Part shown: piece after piece, positions 23,958-31,676 of the stretch
Position numbering within the stretch: the first letter of the stretch is position 1
How the letters are laid out: each line of letters starts with the position of its first letter
NCBI GenBank assembly: GCA_946407235.1
Contig: CAMJNF010000008.1
Location: 1-36,258 of the forward strand
Direction: 5' to 3'
DNA length: 36,258 bases
From: an uncultured Fibrobacter sp.
Lineage (GTDB): Bacteria > Fibrobacterota > Fibrobacteria > Fibrobacterales > Fibrobacteraceae
Notes under the pieces: generated by a model
The model's database searches: none
Told to the model about the DNA's origin: nothing
The model's input: only the letters and a program-made list of their open reading frames with translations
Position numbers and translations under genes: made by a program

Positions 23958-26900
23958 CTAGCGGACTACCCCGACTCGATAAAGCTTCTGCTTCGTCTTG
24001 CCACTTTCGAACTTGACTTTGAGACGTGCCGTATAAACGTCACTGCCGAGAGCACGCAAATCGAGGTTCGCCTGATTCGTGCCAGCAACGCCATCCGGAA
24101 TGTCCGTCTTGAACACACACAAGCCCGTAATGTCGTACAATTCGAGATTCACCGACTGCGGTTTTGCGCCAAGTTCCATGCGCACTTTCGCTTCGCCACC
24201 GCGAACCGGGTTCGGGAAAATAAAGAAGTCCTTGATTTCGTCCACAGCCTTTGCTTTATCGGCATCACCAAGAAGAGATGCATCGAAAAATCCCGTACGT
24301 TCATTGCCACCAGCAGGGAACGTCCAAGCGGAAGCAGCCTTTTCGGCACCGCTAGAAGCCTTGTCCAAGCGGAACGCCGTAACAGAGTTTCTATGGAACG
24401 CATAAAGCTCAGGACCTTTAGATTTCTTGACTGCATCCGTCACGAAAATGCTCATCGGCTGAATCTGAGAAGTCGAATCAAGCACTTCATAGCTGCCCGC
24501 TGCAATCGGGAACCGGTCTGCAACACGCTTGCCAGCCCCTGTATATGCATAGACAAGACCGTCATTGGATGGCACAAGGATTTCAGGGAGTTTATCGCCA
24601 GTCACATCGACAATCAGCGGATCACTGTGGAATCCGACAATCGGCTCGCCACGAGTAATCGTCACCGGGAAGCCCTTTACCGGAACACCAAAACGGTCGA
24701 GTGCGTAAACCAGATTGTCGCCGAGGAATACAATTTCTGGATAACCGTCATCGTTGATATCGCCAAGTGCAATACCGGAAACTTCATCCTTGAGACCGCT
24801 CGTGCCTGCAGCACCGCGCTTGTAGACACGGTTCCACAGCGTGTTCACTTTGCCGTCATCGTTCAACTTGAATGCAGCCACTGTACCACGGCTACCCACA
24901 ATTACAGGTTCATTTTTACCGTCCCTGTCCAGGTCCGTGCAAGCAATGCGGAAATATTCGCCCTTCGTATTCGCAACGGCTTTAGAGCGGCCAGAGACAG
25001 CGCCCGAAGATTGGACCAGTAAAATTTTACCATCCGTACCGACCACAGCCATAAGTCCTTCACCCGACTTCTGCGGGCAATACGCCATGTCCTCCGCCTT
25101 AAAGTCCGATTCCTTCCAAGCAGACACTGCTTTCGGCCATTCGAGAGCGCCATTCGAAAGCGTTGCCTGATTCACGCCATCTTCAAAAAGAACCCAAATT
25201 TTTCCATCTGTAATAACCGGTCCCGCGACCGCTCCCGACATCTTGTAGGATTCCGATGTTGGAATTCCGCTAGCAAAGCGAGTCTTCACAAGTTTATTCG
25301 TATGCAAGCTATAGACATCCTTGCCATCGCTAGCCATACCGACAAAAGATCCGAAACTCGGCGCCACGCGGTAAAGCGGAACCTTTGTAGACGAATTCTT
25401 CTGCGATACAAGTTTCTGCACAACAGACGTATCGGACATGAACAACGAATCGCCAAGTGCATTCATTGCCTGGAGCGTTCCGTCTTCAGAAGCAAACACA
25501 ATCGTCTTGCCGGTTTCATCATCTTCGTTATCGATGAACACGGCACCACGAACAGCGTTTGGAAGGCCCACGTTGCGCGGGAACTTCGAATTTTCGATAC
25601 TTCCGTCATCAATGCTGATTGTCACGCGGATAACCGGAGCGGCAAAGTTTATAACGCTATCACCCATGAACGCATTTGAAGTCTTTTCGATACGCGCTTG
25701 TTTCGGAATATCCACAGAAATCTTGATACCGGTATAGCCGCCCTGCGTCGTTGCCGTATTCGCATAACCCGTCGGCAAAATCGTCTTGACCGTATCGAAT
25801 TTCTTGGACTTTGCATAGCGTAAATGCGGAAGCAAATCTGCACCGCTACCATAATCGTAAGAATCTTCGCCAAGCGCATTTTTGAAAGTTTTACCAATGC
25901 TTAAAACGCCATCGGATTCCACAAGCGAAAGGCCATACTGATGGTCGCGATATTGTTCACCACCCCAGCGGTTTGCAACACCATACTGAGCCGTTTCACG
26001 CAAATACCAATCATTGACCTTCCACACGGCAATGCCGCTTGCCGGAAGTCCCGCATCAAAGCTGCTTGTGCCAAGAACAAGACCTTTAGCCTTTTTCTTG
26101 TTATAAGAGCACTTTCCCCCGGTACAAATGCTATCCTCGAACACCGTGTAAAGGCTATCTACAATAAGGGAGCGCGTATCGGTCGTGTCATTATTGTCTT
26201 TTGCTTCACCGAGATAAACATCCACCGTTCCATCTTTTTTCCAAGAACGCTGGCGATTTTCAATCAAAATATATTCACTTGCACTCAGAGGGACCTTCAC
26301 GATTTCGGTACCGAGACCGCTACCCGCTGCAGCAATATCGACAGTCACCGGATGCCCCGCCGTAGGGCGCACTTCCTTGACCTTCGACCAGCCCATGTAA
26401 ACGCGTTCCCACGCTGCAGGCAACACCGGGAAAAATCCGTTGCCAGCATTATAACCTGCAAAATCCATCATGTCGAAATAACCGAGGCGCGAAATTCCCT
26501 TGATATCATCGAACGTATTAGGCATTCCAAGTTCGCGACCAATCTGGTTTACGACGATACCATTAATGCCCCAGTTGAGCTTATCCTGCGAAGCCGTTTC
26601 GCTCACGACCATGACGCTACGGAGCGTATCGATTGCCGCCCCTTTCAAAACGATCCCGTTATCCATGGAATCCGCTGCAATGACAACTCCCGGGAGAGTA
26701 TCGGGCAAATAAACCCAATCGTTCCTTGAAATATGGACATCATAGAAATCACCCGGAGTATCAGCCCCCTTCATCCCCATACTGCCACCGTCAACCAAAC
26801 GGCTAGCACCCGCATGAGCAATCATGTAAACGCGCTTTGTATTTGGATTTTTAGAAAGAGGTATATTAAACGGAGACGCACCGGACTTGTGCGCGGCCAT

Positions 26901-27329
26901 CACGGCATCATAGACGAACTGCAAGTAATCGCGGCTACGGGCCTCGTCGAACTCGGCCGTCTTTTCGCCCTTCATCTTCTGCGTGCGATTATAGTCGATC
27001 ATCGGTTTGTCAAGCTTATACGCCGTTTTCCCATTTTCGGGGAACACGTTCACCTTGATAAAAAGTTCACCACCGCTCGCCGCCTGGTAGTAGGCATTGG
27101 CAAATTCAAGATGCTTTCTCCAATAATGATTACTTCCGCGGCTCCCAGACGGATCCAGATTGTACGTTGCCGTATCGGAATCGAAAGCACCCGTACCCGT
27201 TGTTAGCGAGTTGTTCGGGGATTCTTCTTTAAACTGCACGCGCAGCACAAAAACATCGAGCGTATCCACAGCATGCGCCAAAGAGAACACGCCTAAAAAC
27301 AATGCAAAAATCTTGGCATTCAACTTCAT
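23958..27329 (-). CDS. T9SS-exported M6-like protein with inactivated zinc site and FG-GAP repeats
   Basis: 1123 residues with a signal peptide (MKLNAKIFALFLGVFSLAHA). Residues about 25-420 follow the M6 (immune inhibitor A) metalloprotease fold, including the end marker GYFDMMDFAGYN. The place of the zinc motif HExxH reads NQIGRELGMPN (261-271): His, Glu and His are replaced by Asn, Gln and Arg, and the downstream Asp by Asn. It is therefore almost surely not a zinc protease. Residues about 780-940 carry FG-GAP/VCBS-type calcium loops (DLDRDGKNEP, DINDDGYPE, DVTGDKLPE). The C-terminus is a T9SS type A sorting tail (FFIFPNPVRGGEAKV, LYDITGLCV, ALGSDVYTARLKV). The start lacks a ribosome site of its own; the leader ORF 2 nt upstream probably supplies ribosomes. 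It heads the seven-gene operon. Confidence 0.88.
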   Translation of the reverse strand: MKLNAKIFALFLGVFSLAHAVDTLDVFVLRVQFKEESPNNSLTTGTGAFDSDTATYNLDPSGSRGSNHYWRKHLEFANAYYQAASGGELFIKVNVFPENGKTAYKLDKPMIDYNRTQKMKGEKTAEFDEARSRDYLQFVYDAVMAAHKSGASPFNIPLSKNPNTKRVYMIAHAGASRLVDGGSMGMKGADTPGDFYDVHISRNDWVYLPDTLPGVVIAADSMDNGIVLKGAAIDTLRSVMVVSETASQDKLNWGINGIVVNQIGRELGMPNTFDDIKGISRLGYFDMMDFAGYNAGNGFFPVLPAAWERVYMGWSKVKEVRPTAGHPVTVDIAAAGSGLGTEIVKVPLSASEYILIENRQRSWKKDGTVDVYLGEAKDNNDTTDTRSLIVDSLYTVFEDSICTGGKCSYNKKKAKGLVLGTSSFDAGLPASGIAVWKVNDWYLRETAQYGVANRWGGEQYRDHQYGLSLVESDGVLSIGKTFKNALGEDSYDYGSGADLLPHLRYAKSKKFDTVKTILPTGYANTATTQGGYTGIKISVDIPKQARIEKTSNAFMGDSVINFAAPVIRVTISIDDGSIENSKFPRNVGLPNAVRGAVFIDNEDDETGKTIVFASEDGTLQAMNALGDSLFMSDTSVVQKLVSQKNSSTKVPLYRVAPSFGSFVGMASDGKDVYSLHTNKLVKTRFASGIPTSESYKMSGAVAGPVITDGKIWVLFEDGVNQATLSNGALEWPKAVSAWKESDFKAEDMAYCPQKSGEGLMAVVGTDGKILLVQSSGAVSGRSKAVANTKGEYFRIACTDLDRDGKNEPVIVGSRGTVAAFKLNDDGKVNTLWNRVYKRGAAGTSGLKDEVSGIALGDINDDGYPEIVFLGDNLVYALDRFGVPVKGFPVTITRGEPIVGFHSDPLIVDVTGDKLPEILVPSNDGLVYAYTGAGKRVADRFPIAAGSYEVLDSTSQIQPMSIFVTDAVKKSKGPELYAFHRNSVTAFRLDKASSGAEKAASAWTFPAGGNERTGFFDASLLGDADKAKAVDEIKDFFIFPNPVRGGEAKVRMELGAKPQSVNLELYDITGLCVFKTDIPDGVAGTNQANLDLRALGSDVYTARLKVKFESGKTKQKLYRVGVVR

Positions 27330-27331
27330 GG

Positions 27332-27409
27332 TTAGAATTTACAAAAGTAGGAAGTAAGAAGTAGGAAGCAGGAAGTCAAAAAACAGCTGCTAATCAGTAC
27401 ATTCATCAT
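27332..27409 (-). CDS. 25-codon leader ORF coupled to the M6-like gene
   Basis: On the minus strand a strong ribosome site (GGGGAGGAG, 27425-27417) stands 7 nt before ATGATG at 27409. The frame runs 25 codons (starts MMNVLISS, ends YFCKF) and stops at TAA 27334-27332, two bases before the ATG of the M6-like gene. The peptide is hydrophobic and its second half is encoded by the GTAGGAA tandem repeat. It may work only to deliver ribosomes to the next gene. It could also be a real small membrane peptide. The M6-like gene has no other visible ribosome site. Confidence 0.5.
   Translation of the reverse strand: MMNVLISSCFLTSCFLLLTSYFCKF
27345..27375. repeat. Short tandem repeat (GTAGGAA units), copy 2
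   Basis: Units GTAGGAA, GTAAGAA, GTAGGAA and GCAGGAA in tandem. The same motif is at 15108-15140. Here it lies between the strong ribosome site and the M6-like start codon, as if it had been inserted or expanded there. Confidence 0.7.
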
Positions 27410-27467
27410 TTTTTCACTCCTCCCCGCCTACATGCTAAAAAAAGCGGAACTTTAGTCTTTAACTGAA

Positions 27468-27481
27468 TGAACATTTGTTCA
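27468..27481. promoter_or_regulatory. Palindromic operator candidate TGAACA-TT-TGTTCA
   Basis: Perfect 6-bp arms with a 2-bp centre. Relative to the promoter at 27517-27489 it covers about +2 to +15, a repressor position. The core GAAC-N4-GTTC equals the LexA (DinR) box of Firmicutes, but the Fibrobacter LexA box I recall is of a different, TGC-based form, so the regulator is unknown. Confidence 0.5.
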
Positions 27482-27488
27482 CTATAAA

Positions 27489-27517
27489 AATATACAAACA
27501 AGAAAAACGTTTGTCAA
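27489..27517 (-). promoter_or_regulatory. Strong sigma70-type promoter of the seven-gene envelope operon
   Basis: On the minus strand TTGACA (27517-27512), a 17-nt spacer and TATATT (27494-27489): consensus -35, optimal spacing and a near-consensus -10. Predicted start at A27483 or G27482, giving a leader of about 75 nt before the leader ORF. Confidence 0.78.
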
Positions 27518-27530
27518 GAGGATTCTTCAC

Positions 27531-27545
27531 CAAATTAATAATTTG
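27531..27545. promoter_or_regulatory. Palindrome CAAATTA-A-TAATTTG in the divergent control region
   Basis: Perfect 7-bp arms with one central base, between the minus-strand operon promoter and the plus-strand ATPase gene. It could be an operator for either unit. The rest of 27546-27638 is AT-rich; I see no convincing plus-strand promoter or ribosome site. Confidence 0.35.
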
Positions 27546-27638
27546 CATTTTTATTACAAAATCCTTCATTAATTCGCAATAATTTATATTGACGCGAAAC
27601 AACATCACCATATTCACACTACAACGTAAAAAATCATT

Positions 27639-29705
27639 ATGTTCAGCATCAACTGCCTAGAAATTACAGTTCCCAAAAATACATGGAAAGAAAATAAGTC
27701 CTTATACAAAAACCTTGTTACCAAAAACGATTATCTCCTATTTCTAAAAAAACACAGAACAATGGCGGGGTTTAAAAAACGATTCTTTTTTAACGATTTT
27801 TATAAAAAAGAACAATATGGTGATTTAGAAATAAATCCAAATCGCGCACTGCCCGAAAATTTCTTTGGCAACAATATCAATGTTCAAGCTATTGTCGGAA
27901 AAAACGGCAGTGGGAAAAGTACGTTGATGGATTTGATGTACATGGCGATTAATAATTTTAGTTACCTATTCGATAGAGGAAACGAACGACCCGGTGCCGG
28001 AGATCTACTATACACAAAAAGCATATACTTAACTCTCTATTTTTCAATAGACAACAATGTACACATTCTTTCGTGCAAAGGCGATGTAATTAAATTAGAT
28101 GAATTGCTCTTAGAAATCGATAAGAATCCCAATGGATACGAAAACAAAGATGAGAGATACAAGGGCATTCCCGATGAACTATTGCCGATCAAATTAAAAG
28201 ATTTCTTCTATACCATAGTTTCAAACTATTCAATGCAATCTTTTATTTCATCAAATTATGTATGTGATGCATTCGTACATAAAAATGAATTTGATGGAAA
28301 TCAATGTGATCTTGAATCATACGGCTGTTGGATTGACCCTATTTTCCATAAAAACGATGGTTACAAAAGATCCATAGTACTCAATCCTTATCGTGAGAAC
28401 GGCGATATCAAAATGGAACGAGAACAGAATCTTTCAAAGGACCGATTTATCGCCTTAACAGTCAAGGACAAAAATTTAGACGATGCATACTCTCTTGAAA
28501 ACATAAAATATTCTCTATCCAAGATAAAGGATTCCGATTTAATTAAGTATTTTATGCAAACATTTTTACACAAAAATGGAAAAAACTTCGTAGATTACCT
28601 AAAATCAGCTTTCCATCCTGAAAAAGACTTAGATGATAAAATATCTAGTGATGAAAGACTCAAATGTATGGTAGATTTTTATAAATTCAAAATTTCAGAC
28701 AAATCACCATATGAAAAAAAATTGTGCTTACTCTATTTATATAGAAAAATATGCAAAATTATTCAGACATACACGGAATACCATGACGAATATGCTACTT
28801 CTACTCCATTTTATATAAATGGAGTAAATGCAGGAACAACTATAAACAAAGCAAAGACTGACGAATTACTAAACACCATAAAGAACAGACTCACTCACAT
28901 TGAATTAAAAGCACAAAGAGCTATCAAATTTCTGGAACTAGATGACAATATAATTCAAAGTTTATTGGCCATAAAAACATTCGATATTGAGGACTATTTA
29001 AAGGTCTTTTCAGACTACTCTCCCGATAGCAATCTAGATTACATAATAGAACATTTGCCGCCATCAATATTCGATAAAGAGATTACGCTAAAAAACAAAA
29101 AAAACAATTCAATTGTCAACTACAAGCAATTGAGTTCTGGGGAACATCAAAAACACCAAACTATATCAACCCATTTATATCATCTAACAAATCTGATTTC
29201 TGTACAAAAATCAAATGAAACTAGCACAAAAAAAACGCTTGCTTATAAATACGTAAATCTTGTATTCGACGAAATTGAAATATGTTTTCATCCTGAATAT
29301 CAAAGATCCATGATCAACACTTTGCTGCAAATGTTGATTGCAAGAAAAATGAATATTAATTGTACAATTAATATTTTTGTAGTGACTCATTCACCATTCA
29401 TCTTATCAGATATTCCCGCAAGCAATGTCTTATTTTTAGAAGATGGAACACAAAATGTATCGAAGAACAAGAAAACTCTCACATTCGCTCAAAACATTGG
29501 CGAAATGATGTATGATTCCTTCTTTATGAAAAAGACTATTGGAGATTTCGCAGAAACCAAGCTAAAAGAATTGATAAAATGGAAGCAAGGTAAAAATTCG
29601 TCTATGTCTAAAAAAGAAGCCGATGACATACTAAATACAATCGGCGATCCGGTTATTAGAAGTTTGATTGAAGAAATAGAAAAAATCGAGGTTTCTGATG
29701 ATTAA
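27639..29705 (+). CDS. PtuA-like ATPase of a Septu-like defense pair
   Basis: 688 residues. It has the ABC/SMC-type ATPase motifs: Walker A GKNGSGKST at 87-95, signature LSSGE at 498-502, Walker B VNLVFDEIE with Asp544/Glu545, and H-loop His584 in VTHSPF. About 400 residues separate Walker A from the signature; they are Lys/Asn-rich and helical in look (e.g. TIKNRLTHIELKAQRAIKFL). Family knowledge: PtuA of Septu is such an ATPase and acts with an HNH nuclease encoded next to it, as here. The stop overlaps the next start by 8 bp (ATGATTAA). The gene is far more AT-rich than its neighbours and is on the opposite strand, which suggests horizontal acquisition. No ribosome site is evident at the ATG. 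Function is assigned from motifs and the pairing, not from a database match. Confidence 0.72.
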   Translation: MFSINCLEITVPKNTWKENKSLYKNLVTKNDYLLFLKKHRTMAGFKKRFFFNDFYKKEQYGDLEINPNRALPENFFGNNINVQAIVGKNGSGKSTLMDLMYMAINNFSYLFDRGNERPGAGDLLYTKSIYLTLYFSIDNNVHILSCKGDVIKLDELLLEIDKNPNGYENKDERYKGIPDELLPIKLKDFFYTIVSNYSMQSFISSNYVCDAFVHKNEFDGNQCDLESYGCWIDPIFHKNDGYKRSIVLNPYRENGDIKMEREQNLSKDRFIALTVKDKNLDDAYSLENIKYSLSKIKDSDLIKYFMQTFLHKNGKNFVDYLKSAFHPEKDLDDKISSDERLKCMVDFYKFKISDKSPYEKKLCLLYLYRKICKIIQTYTEYHDEYATSTPFYINGVNAGTTINKAKTDELLNTIKNRLTHIELKAQRAIKFLELDDNIIQSLLAIKTFDIEDYLKVFSDYSPDSNLDYIIEHLPPSIFDKEITLKNKKNNSIVNYKQLSSGEHQKHQTISTHLYHLTNLISVQKSNETSTKKTLAYKYVNLVFDEIEICFHPEYQRSMINTLLQMLIARKMNINCTINIFVVTHSPFILSDIPASNVLFLEDGTQNVSKNKKTLTFAQNIGEMMYDSFFMKKTIGDFAETKLKELIKWKQGKNSSMSKKEADDILNTIGDPVIRSLIEEIEKIEVSDD

Positions 29706-30804
29706 GATTGCAATTGCAGAAGAAACTCTAAAAGATATTGAAGACAAGCACTGGAAATGGTTTAAAACTCATTTAAAAAGAACATATTCTTCAAAATACG
29801 AATCAGAACGATCGTTTATTTTAAATAAATTAAAAATCACAGAAGATGAATTAGAGAAAATAATTAAAGACAAATCTTTTCTTTTTGAAATTCAAAAAAG
29901 GATTGGAATAATAAAAAGAAAGGAATTACCCAAAGAAGTAAAACACGATGAACCTTTGGAATACCTTGAAGGTATCCAACATAGTAATAAAACAATCGAT
30001 CGAATTGAAAAATTTTTTTCTTATGATTATTTTGAAAAAGCTGAAGGAAAGTGGACTATATACGAATTATGTTCAAAATTAAATATAAATGTATGCCCAT
30101 ATTGTAACCGTCAATACATATTCACTGTAGGTTCGGCAAAGGAAAAAAGAACTCGACCTGAAATAGACCATTTTTTCCCTAAAGCATTATACCCATATTT
30201 GGCCTGTTCTTTATATAACTTTATTCCGTCCTGCCATATCTGCAACCATAGCAAAAGTGACGATGGCGAAAACATTATCTACCCTTACGATGAAGATTTC
30301 GGTAAGGATTTTCCTTTTCGTGTTAAATTCGATAAAGATTCAGGAGAATCAGATAATCTTGTAGACATAAAAAATGCCCATGTTTTTTTTGGAAAAAATA
30401 ATTGTAGAGGACTCAAATCAACCATTGACGAATGCCAAGCATGTAAGCGAAAACTGCCCAAAATTAAAGCATCTTTAAAAACTTTTCATCTAAAAGACAT
30501 CTACAATGAGCACAAAATCGATCTCAAAGATCTTTTTGATCGCTACCGCAACTATTCAAAGCCTAAAATCGACGAGATAACAAAACTTATTCTAAAAGAA
30601 ACTCTTGACACGAGTGGTTTACATCTAAATGATGTACAAAAAGAGCAACTTTATAAAAGAGTTGTTTCAACATACACCAAGCGCATAAAAAGAACCATTC
30701 TCGGCCTCCCTCTCGGTGCCGAAGGCAAAGAATATCCGCTTCGAAAGTTCAAGGAAGATATCATCAAACAATTAGATGAAACGGCGAGGAATATGAAAAA
30801 GTAA
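29698..30804 (+). CDS. PtuB-like HNH endonuclease of a Septu-like defense pair
   Basis: 368 residues. Residues about 130-190 form a zinc-supported HNH nuclease: CPYCNRQ (Cys133/Cys136), EIDHFFPK (Asp157/His158, catalytic), LYNFIPSCHICNHSK (Asn174, Cys179/Cys182). Further cysteines (NNCRG, ECQACKRK) lie at about 235-260. The N-terminal 125 residues are charged and helical with no recognised domain, and the C-terminal 100 residues are also helical. The Septu PtuB proteins (TIGR02646 type) I know are shorter, about 200-250 residues, so this is a long variant. The gene is coupled to the ATPase gene by an 8-bp overlap. Cleavage of phage or host nucleic acid when the ATPase is triggered is the family model. 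No reverse transcriptase is present, so a retron is not supported. Confidence 0.72.
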   Translation: MIKIAIAEETLKDIEDKHWKWFKTHLKRTYSSKYESERSFILNKLKITEDELEKIIKDKSFLFEIQKRIGIIKRKELPKEVKHDEPLEYLEGIQHSNKTIDRIEKFFSYDYFEKAEGKWTIYELCSKLNINVCPYCNRQYIFTVGSAKEKRTRPEIDHFFPKALYPYLACSLYNFIPSCHICNHSKSDDGENIIYPYDEDFGKDFPFRVKFDKDSGESDNLVDIKNAHVFFGKNNCRGLKSTIDECQACKRKLPKIKASLKTFHLKDIYNEHKIDLKDLFDRYRNYSKPKIDEITKLILKETLDTSGLHLNDVQKEQLYKRVVSTYTKRIKRTILGLPLGAEGKEYPLRKFKEDIIKQLDETARNMKK

Positions 30805-30839
30805 GTAGATTCCCAGATAGGACCGAGAATAACGCATTC

Positions 30840-30868
30840 CGCGGCAGTGTACGGCAGCACGTGCCGCG
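30840..30868 (+). terminator. Hairpin between the convergent HNH and lipoprotein genes
   Basis: Perfect 7-bp arms CGCGGCA and TGCCGCG with a 15-nt loop that can itself pair (GTG with CAC). It is followed on the plus strand by CATTTGTTCT, only moderately T-rich. Its place between two convergent stops (30804 and 30897) suggests a shared, weak terminator. Confidence 0.4.
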
Positions 30869-30896
30869 CATTTGTTCTGCTGACGGTGCCTTTTGC

Positions 30897-31670
30897 TTAA
30901 ATCTGCTGGTAGCTTCGCGGAATGTTGAGGCGCCAGGTGCCGGAGCCAAAAGATTTTCCACGGGTCACGCGTCTCACACGGAGTTCGAGGAACTGTTCTG
31001 ATTCACGGACAAATGAAATTTTAGAGGGCGTTTTGGCGCCAAAGAATTCTTTATATTCTTCGATAACGATCTTTTCGGTTTTACCATCGCGGCCAAGCGT
31101 TTCGAGCCATAGCACTTCGCCGTCCTTTTCGGCATAGGTATAACGGCGAGTCAGCGCATCGCGGGCTTCATGAATTTTAACCACGGCGGAATCGGCAAGT
31201 ACGGAATCGCGCACCGAGATTTCTTCGAGATTTTCAGGGATTACACGGCCTTCAAATAGCCCTGCAACTTGATGAATATGCACGAGCGGGAGCGAAGGAT
31301 CGTTCAAGAGTCCGACCATGTAGCCAGCCCCCTTCACGTACAATTTCTCGGTCGGGAACACCATCTGCCAGCCCTCTTCAAGCCAAAGGAGCGATGCAAC
31401 GCCAATGCCTAGCGAGCCTGTGAGTTCCATGCGGTAGCGCTTGCCCGGCACCGAGAACAGCACAGCATCCAAGTCCTGAGACTTTCCATCTGGCGAATAA
31501 ATCGTGAGCGAAAATAGAGCTTTTAGGCTATCGGCAGGAGCTTCAGCGCTTTTAGCAACAGGCGCTGTCGAAGGCTTTCCACCGGTACAGCCGGCCAAAA
31601 CGCAAGCCATCAATAGGAGAAAAACAAGTCCCCGTAAAAAGGCGCCATTTTTCACAACCGCCATGACCAT
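30897..31670 (-). CDS. LolB/DUF4292-like lipoprotein
   Basis: 257 residues. The lipoprotein signal ends VLAGC (Cys28). The mature part has the look of LolA/LolB-type half-barrels: ALFSLTIYSPDGKSQDLDAV, GKRYRMELTGSLGIGVASLLW, GWQMVFPTEKLYVKGAG, and late strands KTEKIVIEEYKEFFGAKTPSKISF. LolB-fold proteins bind acyl chains and move lipoproteins to the outer membrane; a related role is an inference from fold only. It begins 6 bp after the TPR lipoprotein gene and ends the purA-side operon, convergent with the defense pair. Confidence 0.75.
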   Translation of the reverse strand: MVMAVVKNGAFLRGLVFLLLMACVLAGCTGGKPSTAPVAKSAEAPADSLKALFSLTIYSPDGKSQDLDAVLFSVPGKRYRMELTGSLGIGVASLLWLEEGWQMVFPTEKLYVKGAGYMVGLLNDPSLPLVHIHQVAGLFEGRVIPENLEEISVRDSVLADSAVVKIHEARDALTRRYTYAEKDGEVLWLETLGRDGKTEKIVIEEYKEFFGAKTPSKISFVRESEQFLELRVRRVTRGKSFGSGTWRLNIPRSYQQI

Positions 31671-31676
31671 ACAAAC

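Noticed and set aside
27468..27481. Assignment of the palindrome as a true LexA box
   Set aside because: It fits the Firmicutes consensus, but I recall a different TGC-based LexA box for Fibrobacter, so I report only an operator candidate.
27330..27638. Retron or other ncRNA-based defense module in front of the ATPase-HNH pair
   Set aside because: No reverse transcriptase gene is present in the window and the region is explained by the divergent promoter, palindromes and leader ORF.
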